NCBI GenBank assembly: GCA_028622995.1 | Contig: JAJQJQ010000003.1 | Location: 2,108,001-2,172,000 of the forward strand | Length of the DNA: 64,000 nucleotides | Source: Panagrolaimus kolymaensis | Taxonomy: Eukaryota; Nematoda; Chromadorea; Rhabditida; Panagrolaimidae | Reading direction: 5' to 3' | Part shown: positions 13,534 to 25,700 of the stretch, piece by piece | Layout of the letters: each line of letters opens with the position of its first letter | How positions within the stretch are numbered: the first letter of the stretch is position 1 | Position numbers and translations under genes: made by a program | The notes under the pieces: generated by a model | What the model was told of the DNA's origin: nothing | Seen by the model: the letters and a program-made list of their open reading frames with translations, nothing else | Databases searched by the model: none

Positions 13534-13552
13534 TGACGTCAAATTTGACGTA
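13534..13552. promoter_or_regulatory. CRE palindrome plus adjacent half site upstream of NR4A gene
   Basis: TGACGTCA at 13534-13541 is the perfect CREB/ATF palindrome, followed five bases later by the half site TGACGTA at 13546-13552. It lies about 3.2 kb upstream of the NR4A start codon. Vertebrate NR4A genes are known CREB-responsive early genes, so the site is a plausible regulatory element; function here is inferred. Confidence 0.35.
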
Positions 13553-16500
13553 GATTTTTGTCTTTTTTTCGCATAATTTTTTAAGGCAAAAAAAATGAAA
13601 GTGTACGCACATATACGCCTATAATAAAATATAAAAAAGCAAAGCATGAAACTTTCCGGGGTGGAGCTTGGTCGTTCTCGGGGGTCATGGGCGGGTGCCG
13701 AATATAACTATCTTTTTTTCCCTTTCATGTTTTTTTGACCCCATCTCATTTATATATATAATGCAGGTTTAAATCATTATAAACTTTCTCCTTTTCTGTA
13801 AATGTTAATTTTTAGAAGTTAAATAAACAGAGAATGGCTTGTTTATTTATTTATGTGTGTTACAGTAACTTGACAAAAAATTAAATTATGATACTAAACT
13901 TTCTCTCTTTTCTTTTTTTTCTTTTGCTATTGAACTTCACCTTACTGTCCCAATTTCTTATTTTAATGTTATAGCTTCTGCACCATTGATCTTTATCAAA
14001 ATTACAGTAAGCCCATATCTTTCTGTGACATAGTCTTTTTGGTGCATTTTTTATAAATATATTTAAACTTTCTATATGTGTTTTAAAATGAGGTGAAAGG
14101 TCTTCGGGATTAAGTCATAAATCTTTCTTTTTTCCTTTGATCTATAAATAGGGTTTCTTATTTTACGTGTTATAAATAGAGGCTTTGATCAAGGTATACA
14201 GAACCAGAATATTTCTCTCTTTTATTTTTTTAATTTGGCTTTTTGCACTGTTAAATAAGTTGGTTCCAATGAGGTAATTTTTACGCGGAAGAGCGGAAGG
14301 TAAAACATAAATTCGTTTACGTTTTTGTTTGTTTATTTATTACGTTATTACAATATTAATAATTCATGCGCGATTTAGTCAATTTATTTTCTTTCTTATT
14401 CTAAGATTGTAACTTTCATATAACGCATTCATGACCAACTTTGCTTTACATAAATTGTTTTATACTTACTATATAGAAAAATGTAGTTTGAATATTGAAG
14501 TAACCAGAAAAGAGAAGGAAAAAAACATCAGGTTGAATAAAACCCACAAATTTACGTTGGTAACTTTTTTCCTTTTTAGACGAAAAAGAGTTAAGTGAGC
14601 TCAAAATACTTTTAGCGAAATTTTAATTTCTGCTAAAATAAACTTTTAAACTATAAAATTTTTATAAATACTTTTTAAACTTTTATTTTTGGTTAAGCTT
14701 ATTACCATTTTTTTCACATATCCTATTGGGACATAAACTTTTAAATTTACTAAAAATACTATTAAAATGCAACATAAAATTATCATTCTAACTTTTCTAT
14801 AATTAATTTTTGGTTTTTTACGCCTTTTTTTAGTTAGGTGGTTTACCTTCTTTTTGTTTTGTTTTGCACCCAAAAAGTAGGCGTCATTTCTCGGAGTTGA
14901 AGAAGATTCCACCACCCACAAACAAAAAAAAAGTAATACACGTATGTATTTGTTGGAAGGGATATTCTCTCTGTGTTTTTTTTTGGAGAATGCCCAAAAA
15001 CAATGGACGCTACTACGCTTCTTCTGGTTGGGCCATGCTGTGTTTTCATTTTTGTTTGCATTCCAAAGCGGTTCAATGGTGTCATTTTCAGAAAGGATAA
15101 ATATGGGTCGCTTGCTTGCTACGACACAAAATGACCCATTACGTAATTTTAAATTAAACAGAAGAAGATGATGTTAAAAAAAAGTAGATCATTAGGATTA
15201 AAAAAACAAAAGTTTTTATGTGAGGGTGGAGGATTGAATGCTTTTTTTTAATATGATGCTTATTTTTTTTGCATATTTAATTTAAAAAGAAAAAACTTGT
15301 TTTAACAACTTACGCATTTTCAAACTCCACCACAAATTCGACGACGACACCGACGACAGAATGTTTCTTTTTTGCTCTCCAAATGACTTCAAAGTCAAAC
15401 GAACGAAGAAACATGGGGTGAAAGGAAGAAAAAAAAGCAGCAGCTAGCATCAGCTATGTTGTCGGCGGTTTTGTTGTTGGTTGCGTGTGTTTTTCACTTA
15501 AATGACGTCGATACTGGACATTGGATTCGAAAAAAAGGGTTTTTTATATTTATAAAGACAACAATAAAAAAAAACAGAAGCGTAAAAGCAATTTAAAACA
15601 GTTACGCATGTGTTTAAAATAAAAATTAAGCATTTTTTAAAATAAAAATTTTTTTATGACTAAATCGCTGTAATCTTCATTTTTTTAATCAATCTCCCTT
15701 TGTCGTCGTCAAGCAAACAAGAAGATTCCATACTAATTAATCTTGTTTTCTCTCAGAAAATGCCAACAAAATAGGAAGTAAACATCATCTTGTTAATTTT
15801 GATAATCTCTCTCTAAAAAGCTGGAATTCTTAATTTTTTTCTTCTTGAAAATTAATTTTATGTTTTATCAAAAACTTTTTGATGATGAAAATGATAGCAT
15901 TTTAAAAATACACGTGTTCGTCAAAAAGACTACAATAAATATCACCAACTTAAAAAATATAAAAACTCTTTATCATTTTCCTATATTTTTCACGTATGAA
16001 AAAAAGACTGTTGAAGTGCCTCTTTCATGAAACAGTGTTGGTTGCTCCTCCCGCGCTTTGCTTCGTTGCCGTTTATAGTTTAAGTCCCTTTGCCCTTCTT
16101 AGAGAAAAAAAAAGAAAAGAAAGGGACAAAAATAGGAAGAAAAAAAAGCAAAAAACAAATAAATGTTTCTTCTTTTGGTTTGTCGTAGTCGTAGCCGCTG
16201 CTGCCATATCATGAATGCAGAGGCGTATAAGATATCAAGTTTCAATCTTTTCTTCCTTTTTTTCTTGGCCACCTCCAGAATAAAAACAAAAGTCATTGTT
16301 AATAAACCGGTCAGTTTTGACTTTGATAAGAAGAAGAGAGAATCAAACTTTTTTCTAGCTCCTCCATTTCTTTATTATATGTTTTTTTTGTTATTGTTCA
16401 CTGTAATTTTTTTTCTCTTCCTCATTATTATTTGTTTATTTACTTATTTACATTCTTCGCGCGTGTGCGTTTGAAATCAAGAAAAAATAATTAAATTAAT

Positions 16501-16682
16501 AAACTTTTAATCCAAAATATTAAAATTCTTTGATTTAATTTTAATTCTTGTTTTTTTAGAAAAGAATTATTTTTTTCATTTATTTGGATTAATTTTTATT
16601 ATTATTAATCAAAATTAATAATAATAATCTTGTTTATTTAATATATCTTTCTGGGTTTAATACCAGATATTCAATGTTTTGG

Positions 16683-16691
16683 ATATTACAG
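16683..16691 (+). promoter_or_regulatory. Probable spliced-leader acceptor of NR4A gene
   Basis: ATATTACAG ends nine bases before the ATG at 16701, and an in-frame TAA directly follows the AG. An ordinary internal exon is therefore excluded for this frame, and either a trans-splice site or a cis 5' UTR acceptor is indicated. Confidence 0.45.
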
Positions 16692-16700
16692 TAATTACTG

Positions 16701-19700
16701 ATGCTTTCAAATAGTACTACAATATATTCATCCAACGATTCCATTGCTGCATCATTATCACCTTATCAGTGTATAGTGTCATCATCATCCACATCATCAA
16801 CAACAACACCAAAATCATCATCTGCGGCACATCAACAAACAAATAAAAAGCATTCATTTTCAATTGAATCTCGATTTCATAAACGTTATTCCCTTGAATC
16901 TAGGCGCAGATCATCCGGTTGTTACAGTAATTTTGAAGCCTTTAGTGAAAATAGCTCTTTCATTCAATATCAAAGGGTATGTTAGAGTTGGAAAAAAACT
17001 CCCTTCCCATTGGGATTGGCTTAAAAAATATATATATATTAAAATGGCTTGCATTTTTTAAGTTCATACTTACTTACTTTAGGCATACCAACAACAACAA
17101 AAAGCAAAAAATTCTGTATTTTATTCTCCTAGCTCCACTGCATCTTCCACAAGTTCAATATATCGTCAAGGTTCATTTGATTTTCCATCAAGTGAAGAAC
17201 CGGTAATTGTTTCAAATTATTTGGTAATTCCATTAAATTAAAAAAATTTAACTAACATTTTTTTTTGTAGGGAAATAAAAATTTATCACCTTCTTTAGAA
17301 GGTATTCAAATGGAAGATTTGTTTAACGACGATCATCCAACAACAACAGCAACAGCTACAACACAAGCATCATCCGCGACATCGTATAATTATGCTTCTG
17401 GTGCGTTACTTTCTTTTTCTTTTATCAAAAAACTATGTTTTTTAAAACATCAAAAAAATATTTTTTCTTTCCTTTTAATTTTAACGTAGCATTAGGTTCC
17501 GCAAAAAAATTTTTTGCTCAATTTATATTCTTTACTCGCTAATCATCTTCGACTTGTGTCTTAATCAAAACACTTTTTTCTTTTTTGCTGTTGTTGTTGC
17601 ATCCTTAGTTGCAGCTACTTCTTTTTTTAATTTTAACTTTTTTTATATTTTGCTTTTGCGCAACGATGGCATTTCCTTTTTGCGTTTTCCTTTTTTCATC
17701 TTTTTTCTTTCATCCTTGCACTTTTTTTAAATAAAACCCTAGAATCGGCGTCGGGCGATGCAAAAAAAAGTTAGCAAAAATATCTTTTTTTAAATATGTT
17801 TCGGCTTTTCTTATATGTGTTTCATTCTATATGGGTGCCGCTGCTGCTACTTTTTAAAAAAATTAAATCTTTGATTCTTTTGACGACATGACTTTGAAAT
17901 TAAAAAGGTCACAATCCGAGTCCTGAATTAGAATAAAAAATATTTTAACTCTTGCAACGATTGCTTGCATCTTTTTTTGCACCTAATCTTCTTTTCCTTG
18001 GCTTTGTAGAAGCTGCATATTTATATACATATATTTTTTGATTTCTTATGTCTTTGTGCGATTAAAGCAAGCTTTTTTGCATCATCATCTTCATTGAGCG
18101 GAAGCGCAAGAAACATAGACTTTTAAAGCAGTGAAAAAAAAATTTATTTGTCGTGGATAAAAGGTTTCTATATTTGCCTGATAATCTTTGGCAAAAAGCT
18201 TATCTTTTTAGACAAAACTTAAAAGTTTTTTGATATTTATATTTTTTTGCTTGCTCGCCACCACCGCCGCTAGACAATTTTTGAATTATAACGTTAACCT
18301 TTAAAAAATGAAGATGCAACACCAACTCAATTTTTGTGAGCTTCCGTTTTATCTACGGTCATCAACGTTCTTTGTGTTTTGTAGTTTAAAAAAATCTTTG
18401 ACACAAAGAAAAAAATGGAGGGCAAAGTGAAGCGAATTTATTTACCGTAATCAAAGTAGCCGAGATTGATTGATGTTGAGTTGTGAAGAAAAGAAAAAGC
18501 GAGTCACCAAAGAATTTTCTTTTATTTTGCAAACGAGTACCTACCGTTCTCGTATTTTTTAGATCATTTCAAAAATTAATTTTTTTATTTTACTTTTAAG
18601 TGTGCATTTTTTGGTAATTTAAAATACAAATTCTTAAGCGTTTTTGGAATGAGAATGTAAACAAAATAACCCGCGTAAAGACTTAGCATAATTACTTGCA
18701 AAAAAATAAAATTTTGTTTTTCTATTCATGTTTATTTATTTATTTTTATGGATGGTATTAGCTATATACTCTTTTAAAAAGGTGTGCATTTTTTGATGTC
18801 CATATTTATGTTTCTTGCTCGGATATGTGTGCTACTTAAGCCTTTGAAAAAAATAAGCAAAGCATCAACAAAAAAAGAAAAGAAAAAGAGAAGCAAATAT
18901 CTTTGGCAACCAGCCAGTTAATAATAAATATATGTTCTGCTTTTTAGTTTTCTTTTTTCTCTTTTTAGACGTCATATTTAGGCAACCCAACTAAATACTA
19001 CCAATTAAGGTGAGCTACACCTAAAGAATGACACGCATGTCCTTTTTTTATTTTACAGACTTTTAAATTTTTTAAATATATGTTATAAAAATTCCAGACG
19101 TCTAGGATACCTCACCTGACTCGCTCGTCTGCATAATTACTTACTTTTAAGATTTTTTTCACTAGACATTGCCGAAACATTAAAAAAAGCTGTTGCGTAA
19201 TGAAGAAAAGAAGTTTCAAAACGAATAGACAAATAAAAGACGAAATAAAACCTTTGTTTGTCATAAATATATTTTCGCTTTTGTTCAAAAATGTATTTAG
19301 CTCGTTTTCGAATATGGCTATGCGCAGCAAAAATGACTTTTTTGGGAAATAAAAATGACGCCATGTCAAGTAAAAAATTGTCCTGAAAAATCCTCCTAAC
19401 AAGTTAGGTTTTTGCGCAAAAATGGGGGTGGAAATATGTAAATAGCTACCAAACACAAAAATAAAATGTCGCAATTACTGTGATCAACGACCAGGAAAGA
19501 AGGTGGGGATAATAAGAACATGAGTAAAAAAACACGCTAAAAAAAGACTCGAAATAATTTAGAAGCTTTGTGTTTATTTTTTTATACTTCTTAAGTGGTG
19601 ATATAATAGCTCAAAAACAAGTCAAGCAAGAAACTAAGCAGGCAGCAAACAAAAACAATCGCATGAAAAATTCGAGCTGTTAGTAGTTTAGCCGATTAGC

Positions 19701-22700
19701 CTACATCAAATCCGTATAAGTAATGAAAAATGAAAAATAGCTCGCATATTCGAGAAACGTCGGCTTGATGAAAGAAATTTTTTAAAAGAGTTTTAAAATA
19801 TATAAATATAAATAACGAAACATAATTCTTTTCATTCTTCAGATCCTTCAAATAAAGACGCCATCGCTTCATATCATCATTCTTCATTTGACCCTTCAAA
19901 TTTATCTCAAAGTCGGTTGCCACCTAATCAAGCTCTGCCTTCACAATCTGCTTCACTTGATCGCCATTCAAATATTACCGCCGCAACATATCATCATCCT
20001 GAGCCATCCCCTATTGCATACGATAATACATATTTACCTCCTCAAAGTAATTATACAAATACTACGCCATCCGGAAGTTCATCAACTCGTTCATCCATAT
20101 CTCAACCATATTTTAATTTTCAACAACAACTTCAACATCATCATCATAGTAATATTGAACAACCACAACAACATCAAGCAACAGCAGGAGGACATTACAG
20201 CGGATCAAGAAAAATTTATCATTCCTCTCAAGCAACAATAGCTTCTTCTTCGTCGACGACGACAACTCCAAGATCTCCCCCTTCTTCATCAGGTGGTGTT
20301 TCTGGGTTTTTTCATCACCAACAACACCAACCTTCTCCTCATCATCATTATCATCATCCTTCTTCATCGGGGACATCGTCATACTGCGGCAGTAGCAGCG
20401 GCCAAACACAATCAAAACAGGTGCAACAACAGCAACACCATAAACGTAGCGTAACTGCAGTAGTTGACGAAGAAACCGATCCGGATCTTAGCAAAATTAT
20501 TGAAAGGCTGCTCGATGTCGGCAGCGTGAGTTTACAAGTTTTTTTTATATTTCATTTCATCTCTTCTTTTGACACTTTTTTTTCTCCCACAAAAAAAATT
20601 TCATTTCTTTGTCTCTATATATTTTTTTTCGCGGGTTATGCCTTTTGTTTCATTCAATTTTCTTTTTCAAAAAATTTACCTTGGACTAATAATGAGACAC
20701 ATAAAAAATCGCAACATATTCATCTATCTATTCATTCATTAGCCGATGTGGTTTTGCGTTTATTATACCGACTTCTTCAGGAATTGTTTTTTCTTCTTCT
20801 TTTCTTTCTTTTTTTGAAGTAAAAAATGATAGAAAAAAAATTTCTTATTGGAAAGGCAACATCGTGGTGCTTCTTCGTACGATATAAAAAAAACTTGTTC
20901 AAGCTAATTTTTTTTGTGTTGCCAAATTTTTTTTCTATTTTTCCCGAGCTTTTTTTTTACCTGAAAATAAGAAGCAGAAAAAAAACATAAAAAACAAAGG
21001 CAACAAAAAAAGCGATCATCAACTTTGCATGTTGATTTCTAAACGTTCGATGAACGTCTAAAAGTTTTTCTAGTTTTGACCTTTTTAACAGCAGATTTTC
21101 TTTTCGACTCTTTGCTATAATTTTTTTTGCTGTTGCTGCTGCTATTAAGATAGATTAGAGATGAATTGCAAAATCCTCCAAAAGAAATTTTGCAATAATA
21201 TTTTTTTGCCTTCCGATTTTTTCTATGCACTCCTACTTGTTTTAAAGGATTAGCAGCTTTTCTTTGGTCCCGAAACCTTAATATTTTTCCAGAATATGTC
21301 TTTCTTTTTTTATTCCTTTTATGTTTCTCTATGTTACCTTCATTATTTATTTTTTTAATATGAAGTTCCTTTTAAAGTGCTATCGTACTAACTCAGTTTT
21401 TTGTGTTTTGAAGGAGTGACTGAATACTGTAGCCTCAAACTTTTTTATTTATTTGTTTGCAAAATAATCTATGCTGTCGTTGTCGTGGCATTTAAATGTT
21501 GGCTTAATCGCTTTGGCCAACTAGCATTTTTTAAAAAGAATTTATTTCATCTTTTTTACAGGTAGCAGCTTTTGCTTGCTTCACTTTTTTTTTGTTGCTT
21601 ATGACCGTTAGCAAGGGGGATGGATGGATTGATGAGCACGTCTCAGGGGTAAACTTCGTCTGCTTTTTTTTTTAAAGCCGGATAGCAACTTTAGCCGCGC
21701 GTTAGTTAAAAAGCTCCGCCTGCGTTTGGGCTTGTAAAAAAAATAAGTTATTATCGCATTCTTTTCCATGACTTTAAATTTTTTGTTCCAAAAAGGTAGA
21801 ATGAAAAGAAAGAAATTATAAAATAAAAAGAAACTCAAACGCGTGCACCTTTTTTTCTTTTCCTTAATTTTTCGTTTTTCCAGCTCATATTAGGCGCCGC
21901 CTCTAAAAATTTCTTATTTCATTGCATGCGGCAATCGCTTGGTTTTTTGTAAGACAATCGGCACTGTTTTTTCTTTCTTCCCCCGTACATATTTTTTTTG
22001 TTTTTTTCACTTCTTCCACTTTTGATATTTTAGCATTTACAAATTCATTTTTATATTTTTTTTTGTCGTCGACGTGAGTGTTGGTGATTATTAACATTTT
22101 GAAAAGAAAAAAGAACGAAAGAAAAAAATTATTAAAACTGATTATTAAAAGTTTATTCTTATTAGCCAAATGTCAAGTAGCAGCAGCTATTTTTATTGGA
22201 TGGACAATGGCCGACCATGGCCTTCAACAGGGATTTCACCCGCCACAGATATTTGGCCCATGGCATCATCGCATGATCATCAGGTGGCTGCCCTTTGGAC
22301 ACCGCTTTCTCTTCGACTTCAAGCAATCTTTCTTATTTTTATTTTTATTTTTACTTTTTCTTTTGGTGATGTGATTGTCATTTTTGCCCCTTTTTAGAAC
22401 CATATGCGCGATGTTGTTGTTGGTTGTGGCGGCAGCGGCATTGATACTTCAAATCCAATGATTCATCTTAAAACTGAAGAAGAAGGTTCTATTGAGTCAT
22501 CTACGGTGAGAAAGAAAAAAGACTAAGAAAGCTACTGTCATTTTTTTCTTTTGTTTTTAAGTTTAAAAAAAGTTTTTTCCCTACCTTTGTTTTTGGATGT
22601 TGTTGCAAAACTTCTTTTTTAAAAAATATTAATTCCTCTTTTATCCTTAAAAATTTAAATCCATCTTATTTAAGTTTCTTGATGATGGAAGGAGAGATTT

Positions 22701-25700
22701 TTTGGATGTCTTTAAGCTCTTTATTTTTATAGAAAAAAAAGTGACGACGGTTTTTTTAGCTTTATCCTTAATTTTTTTATTTATTGAAAAGTATGCTTTG
22801 TTCCTTTCCGGTATTTAAAGTGCCATTTTTTGTACTTTATTAAAGTTCAACTTGAAACATTTTGCGTTTTTTATTTTTTTATTCATATTTTTTTAAAAAG
22901 ACCCATGGGTTTACTGTAACTTTTTCTAAGTACTATAAGTAGATTGTTTGAAGTTGATGTCGTCTTTGGAAGGAATGCTTCTTACTTGCTTGTTTTTATT
23001 GTTGATTCATTCTCTTTTATTTATTTTTTATTGACTAAACCACAAAAAAATTTTTTTTTGCCGAAATACCAAAATAATAACGGCATCTGAAACCAAAACT
23101 TTTTCTTCATCTTTATGTCTTTTCAAAAAATGCCGCTCCTACTCTTTTTTATTTATTTTTAAGGAACTCAACTAAATGTTTTGATAACTTTTTTTAGGTT
23201 GAGATGGATCAAAAACATTCTCCCGACAGTGGCGCCTCTATGGCCGGAAATACTATTACTCGCCAACAACAACAGCAACCATCATGTTCGATATTACCAG
23301 TTGTTGAAGGACATCAACAACAAATTAAATCAGAACCTTTAAACACTTCTCAACAATCTACGGGTCAATCATCTTCCCAACAACGTTTACATCATCAAAT
23401 TCCTCCACCTGAAGCTCAATTACCTGAAGAATCTACGAGTTCTAGATTGCCATATCAAAATTTTTTTGGTATCACCTCCCCACCAAATTCTTCTAACTTT
23501 TTTGGACAGTAAGTTTTTTAATTATTTCTTTCTTTCTATTTTTTTTTTCTTTTTGTGTGAATGAAATGATAAAATAAGATTAAGCATCATAAAACAACGT
23601 TTTTCTTTATTGCTCGCTTCTCTACCTTAGGCCTTAGGGAATTTTAAAATAATGGAATTAAGCACCTATTTCAAAAAGCGAATTAAAACGACGTAAATTT
23701 CTATTTTTAAATTTGAAACATTTGTAGTTGACCTGAAAATAATTCCCTTTTGATGCCAGATATGATTTTGTTTCGGGGAAAACGTTATAAAGTTAAATTA
23801 TATTTTGAATTCAGTCTGTGTTTTTGTCTCAATTAATCCTCGGCAAAAATCACAAAGCTAATTTTGAAATTTTTTTTCGCATATTTCATAGCAGTTAACT
23901 CCTGGAGAGTTCATGACCTGAAATATTTAAGGTTTTTTTATATATATTTTCTTTTTATTCTTTTTAATTGTTTACATACAAAAAAACAAAAACTGTTCCC
24001 CAAGTTATACGGTAGCTAGCAGCTTGTTTTTTTATAGCTGTTTTTCTTTTTATTATGAGGGTTGTGAGCGCACTTAAAAAAAGTAGGCACTTGCTTTTCC
24101 GTTCGTTGTTTTTTCCTCCTGAAGAAACATATTTTTTTTTTTCATCCGCCTTTTATTGTGCGCAATCACAAAACGATGAAAAAAAAAGAAATAGAAAAAA
24201 GAAAAAAAAAATAAGCCTTCGCCATGGTCCAATGACTGTTTTCGTTCACCTTGTTGAGTGTTTTAGCGGCTCCAAAGAAAAAAAAACTCTATGTAAAGAA
24301 AATAGAGGGCAACGGTGGTGCCTTAATTTTAAGGAGTGATTCATTTTTTTTCTTCTGGAGAAAAGAAATGAGAAACGCTTATTTAGCGACGATAGTTTGT
24401 TAAGGCGTTTAGCAACAACAAAAAAATTATAAGGATAGCTTTGTTGATTATTAATCATAAAAAATTAGTGTATTACTTTTTTTTCATTCAAATAACATTT
24501 TTTAACTTCAATCATTTTTTAGTCTTGATTTTCGATTTCAACCTTCAACAATGTCCAATGATTTTATGCAACAACATCAAAGTGCAGGAGGAGCATCATT
24601 TAAAACCGAATTCAATCCAAATGATATCAATGTTAGCCAGTATAGTCATTACTCCCAAGGACTTTTTGGTCATTCTAATGCTGCTACTGCAGCAACAGCA
24701 AATCCATTTTATTCTCAACCTATGTCCCAACAACAACATCAGCAACAACAACAGCAGACCAATGAAATGGAAAGTAGACGAAGCAGTCAAGGAACTACAA
24801 ATAGGTAATAATTTTTGACGCTTTGGGATACCTTTAAATAGTTAATAAAAAAAGCTTACCTCTCTCTAAATTTTTTTATAGTAAAAATTATTCTCTAAAA
24901 AGCTTCTTTATAAGTAATAATTAGCTTTTATTTTTTCGAAATTCATTTCCATACAATACCTATTTTTTACTTTTTGGTTCTAGAAACTGGACCGGGGCCG
25001 ACTTAATGCAGTTTAATCCAATGTCTTTGTTCAGCGCGAGTTCAAATGTTTCACAAACTAATACCCCATCGCCATTGAATTTGCATGGAAATTCTTCTGC
25101 ATTTTCCTCTTCTTCCGCTGCAGCAGCTCAACAGCTTGCAAGATTAGGGTAAGTTATTTTTAATAACGATAATGTCATAAAATAAATGTTAACTTATTTG
25201 TATTTACAGAAGTAGTGGTCCATTTGGCGCCATTCGAGGAATCAACATGGATGTCGCCACTTCATCAGGTTTGGCGGCTGTCGCGGCTGCAGCCTTTGAA
25301 GCAGCTCATGCCCAAATGCCAGGCATGGGACAGTTGGCGCCGGAAGAACATCGACTTTGTGCCGTTTGTAATGATCAAGCTAGAGGAAGACATTATGGTA
25401 TCTACAGGTAAAAAAAAATTTAAATAAAAAAAAACACCTATACAATGGAATCATGAAGGAAGAAACTAATTCTTTTGTATATTTTTTCAGCTGTGAAGGA
25501 TGCAAAGGCTTCTTCAAACGAAGTATTCAAAATGAACGAGCTGTGACTAAAAGACAGCAATATGTTTGCGCGGGTAATAAAAACTGCCCTATTGACAAAC
25601 GCTACCGTAGTCGATGTCAATATTGCCGTTATCAAAAATGTTTGGCGGTTGGAATGGTTAAAGAAGTTGTTCGATGTGGTCCACTCCAAGGAAGAAGAGG

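Larger units (their letters stand above)
7773..16700. other. 9-kb intergenic region between divergent bestrophin and NR4A genes
   Basis: No convincing exon is seen. This is the shared upstream region of two divergent genes, and its size fits the regulatory space of a transcription-factor gene. Items noted: a 160-codon open frame at 10219-10698 without recognisable motif; a (CATT) run at 13496-13510; a full CRE palindrome at 13534-13541 with a half site at 13546-13552; a short GC-rich patch around 13655-13700 preceded by TATA-like sequence; two MEF2-like decamers at 14142-14151 and 14170-14179. The rest is AT-rich sequence with long A/T runs. Confidence 0.55.

Noticed and set aside
25543..25557. 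15-nt GT...AG inside the NR4A zinc-finger region that would shorten the insertion
   Set aside because: Far below any known metazoan intron length (here 45-60 bp minimum); treated as coding.
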